A DNA stretch of 64,000 bases from Hypericum androsaemum (Eukaryota; Streptophyta; Magnoliopsida; Malpighiales; Hypericaceae). The notes beneath the pieces are model-generated. The model saw only the letters and a program-made list of their open reading frames with translations. It was not told the DNA's origin and made no database searches. The stretch is from positions 20,024,228-20,088,227 of the forward strand of contig OZ023184.1 of the NCBI GenBank assembly GCA_963995505.1, read 5' to 3'. Shown piece by piece: positions 22,049-34,200 of this stretch; the first letter of the stretch is position 1; each line of letters opens with the position of its first letter. Position numbers and translations under genes: made by a program.

Positions 22049-25000
22049 CAAGGTAGAGATTGCATGGGATACAAACAGCGTGATCAATGGGATCTCTGTC
22101 TGGTAAAGCAAGAGTAGCTGCATATCTGATTTATGATATATATTTTTTGAGTTATGATATTGTTTGTTGCCCCTTTTTCACTTCAACTGCCTTGGATACC
22201 TAACCTAACGACCTATACAACCTTCTTTTGATAACTTCTGAAACAGAATCTGGGAACTTGTTTCAGAAGATAATACTTTTAATAGTATTTTTTATATTCG
22301 CGAGACTTGATTCTAGACATTTTTAAGTAAATTTAAGTTTTTAATCTTTTGGACAACTCCTATGATATTTATACAACCCTTTGCATTTTCCTTCTCCTTC
22401 CTCGTTGACACTTTTATTTTCAGTTTTCTGCATAGGACAGATCTTCTTCTAGTAAACTTACGATTGATCCAATGATTACTACTCTAAACAAGTGCTTGCA
22501 ACTACCGGCGTCTTTGTTGATTTGAAGAAGCTAGCTTAGTTTTTTAATTGATACTTCATACCATATAATTTCCGGACATTTCTACTACACCGATCAATCC
22601 AAATTCGAGTTCATTAATTTTGCATAATTTTAGATCCATTGGTCACCACCTCAAATTTGTTTTTGGTCGAATGTCACCATCTCAATTGGGATAGCCACTA
22701 CAAGAAAATAACTTTTCTGATTTAAGAAATGGCATTATAATCCCAAAGAACGTATTGCTAAAAAAGAACGTCCGCGAAGGACACAGGTCATCAAATGAAA
22801 TTACATTAGTGCTCTAATGCCTCAATCATGTCTATAATATTAGAATCAATTATCAGTGGTACAACCGACAGGAAAGAGTAGAACGATTCTCGAAGCATAA
22901 ACCAGTTTTCTTATACTTCATCCATGAAAATTTTATGCATGACATGGATTTTGTGTGTGCAAATTTTCATAGAGAATGTGAAAAAGAAAAGGAAGTAAAA
23001 ATGACTTTTTTTGGTAATTAATTTTTTTTGTTTACGAGAAAAAAAGACTTAGTCTACCGCAGAAAAAAGAACCCGATGTCAGCCGACAAAAGAAGGGAGA
23101 TCTTTGAGACATTCCATTAACCTGGATTGCCTCTCATGTACAGAAGATGAGAAAAGGCATACAAAAGCGGGGTTAAGATGGGTATTGGTTCACCTGATAA
23201 ATATATGTCACTGCTAAAAAAAACTTTACCTGATTCGAATTTGAATCATTCGGCCTAGTATGTATATACATTATATTAACCAAAAGAGAAAAGGGTGTGG
23301 GTTGATTAATTAGTTAGCCACTTCATTACCTTTATAACTTCGGACAACGATACCCACCTCCTTCAAGTGATTCACTTTCGTTGTCTGCCATAATAACACA
23401 ATAATTCTGCTTTGAGGTGATAGAGGAGGCACGAGAGATAAGTATAAAATCATCTTCTCTAACTTGGAGTTTACTAAAATAATTCTCAAAGCAGCTTGGT
23501 AACTTTAAGGAAATTAAAAAAGAAGAAGACCAAAGGTCGTGTTTAACTTCACTAATTATAATTTCCAATTGCACTTGGAACAACTTTTTTGTCCAAGACA
23601 CACCGAATGTCGAAGCAACTCAAACAAATTGGTTTATCATCGGTGTCCAATAAATTGAATCTGAATTTTCGCTAATTAATATACGTGCCATCCGAAAAAA
23701 TGCCCTTTAGCGGAGATGCATCAAGTAAGTCACATATATGTCATAATTGCGTAAACAACGACTTCAAGATAGGACGTGAAAAACCAAAAAAGAGAGGCCA
23801 ATGGCACTTGTTTCAAGTAATCATGTGTTTATGTTTGTGGTCTACATGGTGGTGGCTTAGAAGTACTATATGTTATGAGAGAGAACAGTTCAATTGGTCG
23901 ACTGCTTGACATTGGCAACATGCTAATTCACGTGAGGGATGGACTGTCGATTTTACTATTCATTGAGTTGGTGTTCTACTCGTCATATCGGTAAAAAGCA
24001 GGTCTAGGGACCCCTCCTTCACATGGAGATCACATGCATACGCAATTCCAATTCCAAATTTAGCTTGTTTTTTGCTTCTCTCTTCATGCATGTTCTCGTT
24101 TCAATGTCTTTACGAATTTAGTATTCGGATACCTACTAAGTTCGAACCGAACAGAAACTCAAACTGTGACCGACATCTCTGTACCAAATTGATCTATAAT
24201 TGACAAGAACTGGTTCAAGTGTTATAAATGGAAGAGATGGGAGAAAATCAGCAATTGCTAACAACAAACATTACTAACAGGGAGATATGCAACCATATAA
24301 GGTCGAACCTGACAATAAAGTCATTTTTATAAGTGAAATTTTTATATATCTTTAATATAATTACAAAGAGTAATATGTGGATCTAAACAAAAAGATGAAT
24401 AAATTTTAGTTTTAGAACTAATTAGCACACCCATCAAATTATCGCCAAGGAGTAATACGCCTAATGAAGTAGACCGTGCTTATTCATCCGATTGCTAATT
24501 AGGATCGAACCTGATTGCTAATTAGGATCGAACGTAACATTAAAGTTGTTAGTGTTGGTTCAGTGATGGGAAAAAACATCTGATAAGGCTGAAGGAGACC
24601 CCTCCAATTCTGATCACTAAGTCGTTCAATTGGGTTGGTTGCACTATGACATCATCTGATAAGGATACGGATAATACAATAATATATGTGGTTGAAACGG
24701 ACAATTCAATTTGAAACAACGAGGAAAATGAAATTCCCATCTTCTTCTTTTTAAGTTTCAGAATTTGTGGCTACTTTGTAATTCTCGTGCCAGGGCACAG
24801 GACCAAATAGTTAGTTGAGATCTTTTCATTTTCGAATTACCGAAATCGCGGATTCATCGGATAATTATCGATGGGAAGATGGAATGGTATTGCTATTATA
24901 ACGTAAATTTCGGAAACACGTATGCACAAATCCGATTGCCTGGACCACATATGGCCCGCCCGGATCATAATCTTTTCCAATTCAACTAGATACATATATA

Positions 25001-26284
25001 TTGCAACCCCATTTTGACATGACAAAGGAAATACAGTAGGATGTATATAATATGATGATTAATAATATATATTTTTTTAAAAACTAGATATCTTGCTGTA
25101 ACGACCACCACGCGTGTATGAGATGGTGATTTAGCTAGTCTAGTTTAATCATAGATATCGAGTATGAATTATGCGAATAGCTGACTTAAATTTGGTAGGA
25201 ATGATTTGGTCAATCTTAGTAGAATGACATATCTCGAACTTTAATGAATCAATTGTGTAAATGTCCAGATATTAGATAATTTTTTTCCAATTTGAGAGAA
25301 AATGACTTGAGGCATATGCAAGAACATGGCTAGTTGCAAGGACTTGCCCTTATCATTGTCATTGTCAAAATCTGGCCCAATTGCGAAGACAAGAAAGAAA
25401 CACTTATTTCTCCTCTACAAGGAGGACCAAACAATAGTTTTAGGCCTAAACGGTTCTAATTGTGACATGTTGGGCTTTAGGATAAGCAAGTGTCCCTTGT
25501 AACGCGGACATTAGCACATTAGAGCGAAAGAGAGTATGTTGATGGCCCCCTGGTAGAGTTTAGATTACAAAGTTGCCCTCGGAAAGAGCCTATGGCGAGC
25601 AAACACAATCTTTTGATTAAGATTTTTCGAGTTTGAATCTATGAATAAGGGCTCAATGTTTTTCTGATTTCGTGTCGAGGGATATTAAAACGTTCTGAAT
25701 GATGAAGCACATGCTAAAAAAAATAAGAATGCATATAAAAAGGCGGACCACAAATATACGTAAAAAAGATGGAACACAAGTTTCTGCAAACCAAGGCATT
25801 GTAAATATGTAAGAGATTTATGATTCAAACCTTTGGTATTATCATGATGTAAAATTTACCTTAAAAAAAGTTTTGGCTAACCAACACTGTGATCCTCTTC
25901 TTTGTGCAAAATTTTCAAATAGATTTATCTTAGAAAATGGTGAGATGTTAAATCTTTTTGGTTGAAACCATTTAGTTGGTGATCATGAGCCTGGCCCATC
26001 TTCTTGGGTCAACGGCTAGAGATGGTACTAAGGGTTGAGACCTGCAGTTCAAGTATAGAGCTGACTTGGGGTAGGTGTAGGCCATATGATATTAGTAGCA
26101 GTGCAACTCAGGAGGTAGGAAGTTCAAACTTTTAAGAAGAATACCATTACCGGGCTGGCTGTTCCGGTCGCTATACAGGGATGACCCGTGAGACTTATCG
26201 CGTTCACCGGAGTCGAGAATACATTGAATCAATTAGCAAGGCCATGGATGTAAGCATTTGCATACTGTTCTTATAAAATTAACA
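22049..26284. other. Intergenic, AT-rich
   Basis: No gene was recognised in 4.2 kb. A 23-bp direct duplication lies at 24490-24533 and a weak SINE-like patch at about 26005-26225. Other open frames look like chance. Confidence 0.45.
24490..24533. repeat. Two-copy 23-bp tandem duplication
   Basis: gattgctaattaggatcgaac occurs twice, 2 bp apart. Confidence 0.85.
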
Positions 26285-28227
26285 TCATTTCCTCACACTT
26301 GGTCCGGCAGCTGCCATCGAGCATCCCACAGATCCCAGATCCCCTGGCTTTCCACCTAGGAACTGGGAGGTGTACAGGCCGGTCTTCTTCAGCCTCCCAC
26401 GGAATTCCTTGCTAGAGTTGGCCTTTAATGAAAGATTCTTTTTGACGCGGTTACGACTGAGTAACAACATGGCATTGTGCGGGGAGGCATGTAATGCGCC
26501 GTCCACGCAGTCTCCCATTTGCATGCATCCCCAAGGCCTTGATGGCCCGTCCTCAGAGGACTGCCTTAGTCTTGGAAAACTGTTCCTCAGCCGAGTAAAT
26601 GTTCGCTGCTCTAGCACGTTGTCCTCCTCTAATCTTCCACAAACAGGGCAAGGGGGATCACTTTTGGATGCCTTGGGTGTCATCTGCTCCAGACATTCTG
26701 CATGGAAGACGTGACTGCATGGAAGAACCCCGGATACAGGCATGTCTCCGCTTCTCACAATCCGCCGAGAACTCCAAGGAGATCTCTGTGAAAGAAGCCT
26801 CTCACACAGCCCACATCTGAAACCTTCAGATAAGCTAAAAGATTGAGCAGAATTCTGTGACTCGCAAGTTTCTGATACATCCATGAATTCAGTGCTACTG
26901 CTACTGCTACTGTTCGAACAATGGCCGTCTCTTCGGATAGTGGGTGAACCAGATCCAGCTAGGGATTCAGAACCTTCTGCAGGAGCTTCAAACACCAGAG
27001 GATGAACAGGTTTGGTCAAGAAGGACCTGCGACCCGAGAAGTTTCGATGAGGAGCAAGGCATGAAGTGAATGTTGAGTCAGAGTCACTGCTATCGGAGCG
27101 GGATGCACTGGAGGCATCACCATGCTGGTTTGCAGAATTTCCCTAAAATTACACCCAGTAAGAAATGGATTGTTGCCAAACACGTAAAAAAAGTGAAATT
27201 CACAAACGCTGATAGAAATAATGGTTTACCTCAACAGCAGGTATAGAGGGATGTCGGCCCAAACTTCGACCTGGACGGACTAAAAGAATCAGGTAACAGA
27301 TAAGCACAAAAAGAATTACCGACAAAAATCACAAGTAAGTTGAGAATTCAATATCATGATTGAACCAGTCACTGCACCCTCGGCTCATTAACAAATGGTT
27401 TGATCATAAACACAGCCATTGCTATAAGTTTCATCTACCATCCATAAAATGAGAAACCACAATTCTTCTATGGATAATGACATTGTTAAAAAATAGAAGT
27501 ATACTAATTTCACACCAGGAAACTGCTCACGGATGCTTTCTCTATCAGTTTAATGGAGAACATCAATAAAGTGAGCTGAGGCAGAACATCTTGCAATGTG
27601 CATCTCTGCTTCACATGTTTGATAGAGTCACTCGTCTACAAACTCACTGCGATACCTGCATAACTACTAGCAAGAATGGACTATGCTTTTTGACGGAAGT
27701 CCTATTATAAGTATGTTGGCACCATTTGACTGCAATCGAACTCCTTTTACGTCGCTGCAATCTCACTCTATCCACTCAAATTGACAATTTTTAAAAGGCT
27801 TACTATAGCGGCATTCGTAGAACAGGAATATCTTTTGCATACATGCATAAGATAAAAGACAACATTTGATGCAGAACTAATCGATGAACGAAGGAGCATC
27901 GGGTCCATTACCTCTCCTTGTTGCAGTTGAATAACTATCGATGCTGATTTCCTGTATTGCAGGAGGAGTCCACTGAGGGCCTTGAGAGCGGTCAGATGGA
28001 CTACTTAGAAACAGCCCAATCCCATCAGAAGCCGATGACTCGTACACGAGGTCTTCATCAAGCGAATCAAATGGCAGGTCCTCTGCCGTGAATCTAAAAT
28101 CCCATCTAGATGGCGGCGGAGAATAGCTGGTATTAGTTCTCCAGTATGGCTCATTACCCATAGACCAGTCCCCGCTGGTCCCATTCGATCCATGTGGCCT
28201 CGCGGCCACACAACAAAGAGACCCCGT
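26285..28227 (-). CDS. RING-type zinc-finger protein (putative E3 ubiquitin ligase), start codon ACG instead of ATG
   Basis: Exons 28227-27912, 27279-27230 and 27142-26285 join in phase (316+50+858 nt) to 407 residues. The N-terminus GSLCCVAARPHGSN and the block PPPSRWDFRF match a plant family that I recall beginning MGSLCCVAARPHGSN. Near the C-terminus a RING domain has ligands C232, C235, C264, H266, H269, C272, C287 and C290 with a long first loop, fitting an E3 ligase. In this window the codon before GSLCC is ACG (28227-28225), in good context (A at -3, G at +4). The next in-frame ATG is 22 codons later (28161). A first 5' untranslated exon probably lies around 28694-28830 (donor AAAG|GTTGG at 28694). 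If ACG is not used, the protein loses its Gly-Ser-x-Cys-Cys N-terminus. Confidence 0.85.
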
Positions 28228-28693
28228 TTTAGCTATTCTCCGCAAACCCTTCCAGAAATAAGTCGTCCTACCTCTCTGATTCCTACAGATACTGCAACAT
28301 CCAATCACAAGCCATAAATCCTGCAGGCCATTGTACAACAATCACCCCCAACACGATCATCTCCTCGAAGTAAATCACCATTCTAAGTAGAAATAACCGG
28401 GAAGAATTCAGCTTTAAAAACCAAAATCAACGAACACCATCCATTCTATTACAATCAAAGTTATGAACAACAACAACAACAACAAAAGAAGAAGCCTTCA
28501 CAGGCCAACCAAACACTACTTAAACAGGAAACCCCCCAAAACCAATATTTAAACGGAGAATTCGATTCTAAAGGTGACATCTTTACTATAGTTGACATGA
28601 AATTCGAAGAGGGTCAACGCGAAACAGAGTAAAAGAAGAGAGCTTTGAGCTGGTAGTAAGGTCCAAGTCAAGGATACGGAGTAAAGTACCAAC

Positions 28694-28830
28694 CTTTACA
28701 ATGGCTGAGCTCCAAGAGAGAGTGGTTAGTACCCAGTAGAAAGCTAAACTTCCGAAATTATTAGAGGGCGAGGCTTCGTGGGTATGTATGAGAGTGGAGG
28801 AAGGGGAAGACAACATGGTGACTGACACCT
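28694..28830 (-). other. Probable 5' untranslated exon of the RING gene
   Basis: The minus strand has a donor TAAAG|GTTGGT at 28694/28693 downstream of a TC-rich leader-like segment. An acceptor (TTGCAG|) lies at 28292 before the coding exon. The upstream limit is uncertain. It contains an upstream ATG frame. Confidence 0.4.
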
Positions 28831-28860
28831 ACACCCACGCGTGGGGCTTCAAATTCGAAA

Positions 28861-30809
28861 CCCTAATTTTTCGGGGAGGAAAGAGACACTGTAGTTACTT
28901 GCCCATTTCCCCCTAAAAAAACTAAATTTTATTTTTTAATATATTAGTCAGACATTCATCTGAAATACTTTTCAAAAAAAGAAAAAGAAAAGACATTCAT
29001 CTGAAACAAATAAAAAGTTGCAATAATGAGCGCTTAAATCAAACAGTGAATGCAAGAATCATCTAATTCTTTCGTACATGTTCCTCTTCGCTGTGGATAT
29101 AGTTTTTTTTAAGGAATGCTGTGGATATAGTTGAGTTGGTAAAACTCTCTTTTGTAATTGAGTCGTTATGATTACAGATTAAATATTTAATTTTTCAGGA
29201 GGTAATGATAGCTACAAATCGCATGCCTCAACTCTAAAGAGCCGATGGATATTGACAAGCTGGAGTCCGGTAAAGATAAAAAAATTTGTTATTTTAACTT
29301 AATTAAATTTATAGTTTGTTTTGTTATAAATGCTTATAAATTGAGAAGCAGGCGTCAGATTGGTTTTCTTGTCCTTGGTTTTATTTGTTTGCCCACACTA
29401 ATTGCTTTTAACTGGCAAAAAAACAAAAATTGCTTCTTAAGCCTTATTCTATTTGGTTTTTTATTGGAGGTGACAATGATTGGTTGAATCTGGTTCTCTG
29501 TCGTGTCCATGTTAATTAAATTAATTACCTTACAACGCTTTTAACATGTATTTTTGGTATTACCTTAACAATATAAAAGTTATGAATTTTTGTTAGGTGA
29601 TCTCATGCGTCGTTCTGAATGAGATGGTGTTTAATAAGTTATCGACCAAAATTCTTCATTTAGAGTACGTTGTTCTGGCTCAATTAAAAAGTTTCGAGAT
29701 TAAATTATTGTGAATGTATCATTGTTAAAAGAAATTTGTCATAATTTAAAGATCTTATCCGTCTCGAAACTTGAATAGTCAGTACATATGATATAAAAAA
29801 ACTTTTTATCTTTTTATTATTTCATCGAATAAACACGCCAAATTAACGTTTACTTTGCCTGTTCCTCATTGGATGGTTATGCTTGTCTTAATTGACCAAC
29901 CTTTCCATAATTAATCAGTGAGAGAATAAGAAATTCGCTCATTGAGCAAATTGCTCCAATTATTTGTCCGAAACGAGGAGCTCAAGGCACTAAATCATTA
30001 TTAAATATTCGTCCTCCAGACAGGTTAGAGATAATAACACACAAAGATTCTCGCACTACAAGACAGGGACTAGTAGGTACATGGTTGACTAACTGAGAAA
30101 ATTAGTATCTTAAGCTGTAAAATACCAAGTTAACCTATAGTACGAATTGTTGACGAAATATACCGGATATTTCTTTTTGGTTGAAAAATTATCTAGCATT
30201 TGACATTTAGATATTCACTAGATCGAATAATTCAAATTTGAGTTAGGTATGAGCCAATGTGCCAATGTTTCAAATTTGATATGAGAATGACTCAAATTTA
30301 AGCCCATATTTAAATTAGATTAATTTTTTAACCACTTGACATAAGTGCTGGTTGTCCGATTATAATTTATAACTATGTTCCCGTAGCATTCCATACACTT
30401 GCCTATTTTTAAAATAGTAACAATTTTATCTAAAAAAGAAAATAATATCATAAGAAATTACCAAAAAAAGTTAATATTTTTTTAGGGATAAACCAAAAAA
30501 AAAGGTTACTAGATATCGGAAGACTTTAAAATTATCAAGAAAAAAAAAAGTAGTTTCCAAATATTATATTTGAAGACATAGTAGATGTGATACTTATGTA
30601 TATACAATCATGACCATAATGGTTGTAGGCCACTAGGCCCGGAGCACAAAACCCGGCACCGAAAGGACCTTTAAAATCCCTCAAAAAAAAAAGAGAAAAA
30701 AGAAAGGACCTTAAAAGACAACAGCTGCATGCCACTTTACCAGCTGAGCCATGTACCGTCTTGTTTTCTTACATGCGAATAATAGTGGACCACGAATCTC
30801 GTAGGATAA
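28861..30809. other. Intergenic, AT-rich
   Basis: No gene was seen. Around 29105-29200 there is a tRNA-like phrase (tagttgagttggtaaaactc) that may be a SINE scrap. The rest is low-complexity AT-rich DNA. Confidence 0.4.
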
Positions 30810-30818
30810 TAATATTAT

Positions 30819-31150
30819 GGGATAATTATGTTCAGACTCCTGATATTTAGTATATTTATTTTTTGTTTTTTGTTTTTCAATAATCGATAAAAATTTTCCA
30901 AAATTCAGTTTTATTATACTCTCAGGCCTTTCGTTGACATCAGCAGATATTATACTCTACAGATCGAAGAAGGTAGATTGTTTTTCATACAAAAAAAATA
31001 CCCTTGAAAAAATAAAAAATTTACTAAAATCAGCGAGGGGCCTGAGAGTATAATAAAACCAAACTTCGAAAAAATTTTAATCGATTGTCGAAAGACAGAG
31101 ATGTGAGAGACGAATATGCCAAACACTAGGGGTATGAGAGTAATTATCCC
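30819..31150. mobile_element. MULE-type MITE (332 bp)
   Basis: Inverted repeats of roughly 110 bp: GGGATAATTATGTTCAGACT on the left and GGGATAATTACTCTCATACC reversed on the right. Both continue to a TTATTATACTCTCAGGCC block. A 9-bp target duplication flanks it (TAATATTAT at 30810-30818; TAATGTTAT at 31151-31159; 8/9). It is non-coding and lies 50 bp downstream of the methyltransferase stop codon. Confidence 0.8.
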
Positions 31151-31200
31151 TAATGTTATTGTTTTGGAGCATCTCCGAGCCTAATTGGTGCATGATGTTA

Positions 31201-34200
31201 TTACTTCCTAGCTATTCCATACACATGAGGATTTATAAGCGAGGCGTTAGACAAGAAAGCCATGTTCAAGTCTACTTGCTTGAAGCCGGAATTACGAATG
31301 TGATCTCCGGTTTTCCTGGTTAGGTGGCATCCATCTGCAACTGTCTGTTGTAAAGGATCAAGGAAATTCTGTGCCAATCGGAGAAGTGTTCCATCTGCAT
31401 CAGTCAGATGACACATTTTGCCATACATCACCAACAAGTTCAACCACAGATTAACTAATTCGAGTTCGAGTTGGTTCACAAGGTGCAAGATATGGCATTA
31501 TTCTTACAAGTGAGAGTTGAAAATATACCTTTTGCAGCAACATGCTCCACAAACAAGTAAAGCCCGCCTGGTTTAAGCACCCTTTTGATCTCTGAACAGA
31601 AAAAAGGATTTACGAAATGATCAAATAACCAGACAACGCTCACGCCTCATCATATTGCTCAAATCAAAAGCAAATCTTGTAGGTACCATAGCAGCTAAAT
31701 AATGCCAAAACTACAAGATTATTCAACAAGTGGATTCGTCACTAATGACGTGGATGTCGAATTATCCGCGTACTTAAATTATCCAAGTTGGATGACACAC
31801 AACAAGCTTGTCGAGTTCAACAAGGGAGTCCCCATTAAACGGATTACCTTGAAGTGCACGATCAACATCTTTGACGGAGCAAAGTACTAGAGTTCCAACC
31901 ACAGCATCCACAGAATCATCTACCAGTGGTATGGCCTCCCCAACCTGTTAGAAACCATCAAAATCAATTTTTTTCTCTACGTTATCTCTTGATTTCAACT
32001 ACCATTTGCAGTAATATTATGGTAGGAACAACACACCAATTAGCCAGGTTTGGTTGTAAATTTTTACACCAATAATTACATCTGTTAGTGATTGAACTTT
32101 GTATCCCCGTCAATTCCTACTGCGCCTTGTGCCATTAGGCCAAATGTCCTTTGAAAAATGATGGTCAACCTAAAATGTTCTAATGTATCAGGATAGATGA
32201 TTGATTCCAACATCCCAAAACCTGTGAAAGTTGTTCATACTGGTTGACCTAGACCATCTCCTAGACAATTTCCGCTTACTCCCTCCGGAAATTCCACTCT
32301 GCGTAAACTTGGTAGCTACTTGAATTTGGCGCAGGAGAGAAAAGCAAACACAAAAGAGATAAACCATAAGCCTCAGCAAGCCCTCCTAAGGTTCCTCGCT
32401 TCGCATCGAATTAAACCACAGGCTACCGAGATTAATGCAGTCAACTACATCTCTCCTAGAAGTTGGTTAGTGAACTTTTTGTCCGGGCATGTGCAGAATC
32501 TGAATAGCCGATACCAAAGAGAATTATATTGACTTGTTGGATAATTGACGTCAATATCATTTCATTCTAGGGGTGCCTGTCATCTAGGCTGTTAGATAAT
32601 TAAATAGAGTCCCAAGTTAGGTTTATATGGAAGGAACCACGCACATACCGCCTGCAGAAACTGAAAGTTTTCAGGTGGAAGACGAGCAGCTGCCGCGGCT
32701 TCCCGAGCATACTTTTCCATCTTCCTGTTAGGATCCACCCCAAGAACCTGCACATCAGTTCCTCCCGCGTAATACTTGAGGTTAGGACCAGTTCCAATCC
32801 CAACTTCCACCACTTTCTTGGCTTTCCCCATCCTCAAAGTATCAAACAACTGTAACTTGTAACCTGCAATCTTGCCGCACACAAACAGAGTTGAATTGGC
32901 ATCAGACAGGGAAATGGACATCCATGGAATTCCCAGAATTGGGCACCAAAATTGCAAGTCATTACCTCTGCCTCGTAGGATTCCATCCCTGAACTCATCA
33001 CAGAAGCGTAAAATTCTTCATACCAATCTGGCCTTTGAGGGTGAACTTCCTTTAGCATGGCCTAGAATTGCACAATTCTAAAGTGTCACTCCCATCATTT
33101 CATGTATAAGAGTTCCCACATCTTTTGTACTGACAACCACTTTTTCGATTAAGTGAATTTTTCACATTTGTCAAATTGAACTCGCTAAGTGTGAACAATA
33201 ACGGATCACGAGATCAATCCGCTCATATTAGAATCTTCATGTCAAATCCAAAATCTTAAGGCAATGACTAGGTAGTTCATCCACATTTATAAATGTTAGA
33301 GATGTCGAGAAATTATAGAGGAAACGATTTGTGGGCTTGTTTCCTATTCTATTCGGACTAGCTTTTGGACTCCTAATTTGACCTAGATAGCTTACTTGAT
33401 GTACAAGGGTTTGCCTCTATATAAATGCATGTTACCCTAAAGTTTTGTATGGCTTTGTGGCTTGGAAACTCATCAATAAAAGTTCTCATTTCTCTCCGTG
33501 GATGTAGGCATTAGGCCGAACCACGTTATCTCTTGCGTCCATGTTCTTTGCGCGGTTTGTTCTTTAAGTTACTGAATTCCTAACAATTGGTATCAAGAGC
33601 TTGGGTTGGAGGATGACAGACGGTGCGAAGTTTGCTCTTGTAAAGTTCGATGGTTCTTCAAATTTTGGGTTATGGCAAAGGCGTGTCAAGGATCTCCTCG
33701 TGCAACAAGGGATGATCATCGCGCTCTCGGAGAAGAAGTCCGAGAAGATGGAGGAACAAGAGTGGAAGGAGATGGAGGCCAAGGCGGTGGCGATAATTCG
33801 CTTGTGCTTGGCGGATGATGTGATGTATCACGTCATAGATGAGGAGTCACCAGCTGAGGTATGGAAGAAATTGGAGGCAAGGTATATGTCTAAGTCTTTG
33901 TCGAAAAAGTTTTATCTTAAGCAAAGATTGTACGGGCTCAAGATGAAGGAGGGCTCGGATTTGAGCCAACACATTAATGGTTTCAGTCAGCTTGTGAGCG
34001 ACTTGAGAAAGGTTGATGTGAAGTTCGAGGAAGAAGACAAGGCATTGTTGCTACTGAATTCTTTACCTGGCTCCTACAAAAATTTGGTTACAACTCTAAC
34101 TTGGGGGAAGGAGTCCCTGGTGTTGGAAGATATCACAAGTGCTCTGCTAGGGTTTCATTAAAGAAGGAAAATTGGCGATGAACAAGCGGAAGGGCTAGTT

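Noticed and set aside
26005..26225. Possible tRNA-derived SINE (phrases like gaggtaggaagttcaaac and gggatgacccgtgagactt)
   Set aside because: A- and B-box matches are weak and no flanking duplication or clear tail was found.
29245..29487. 80-codon hydrophobic frame in AT-rich intergenic DNA
   Set aside because: Composition-driven, with no motif, splice context or neighbours supporting a gene.
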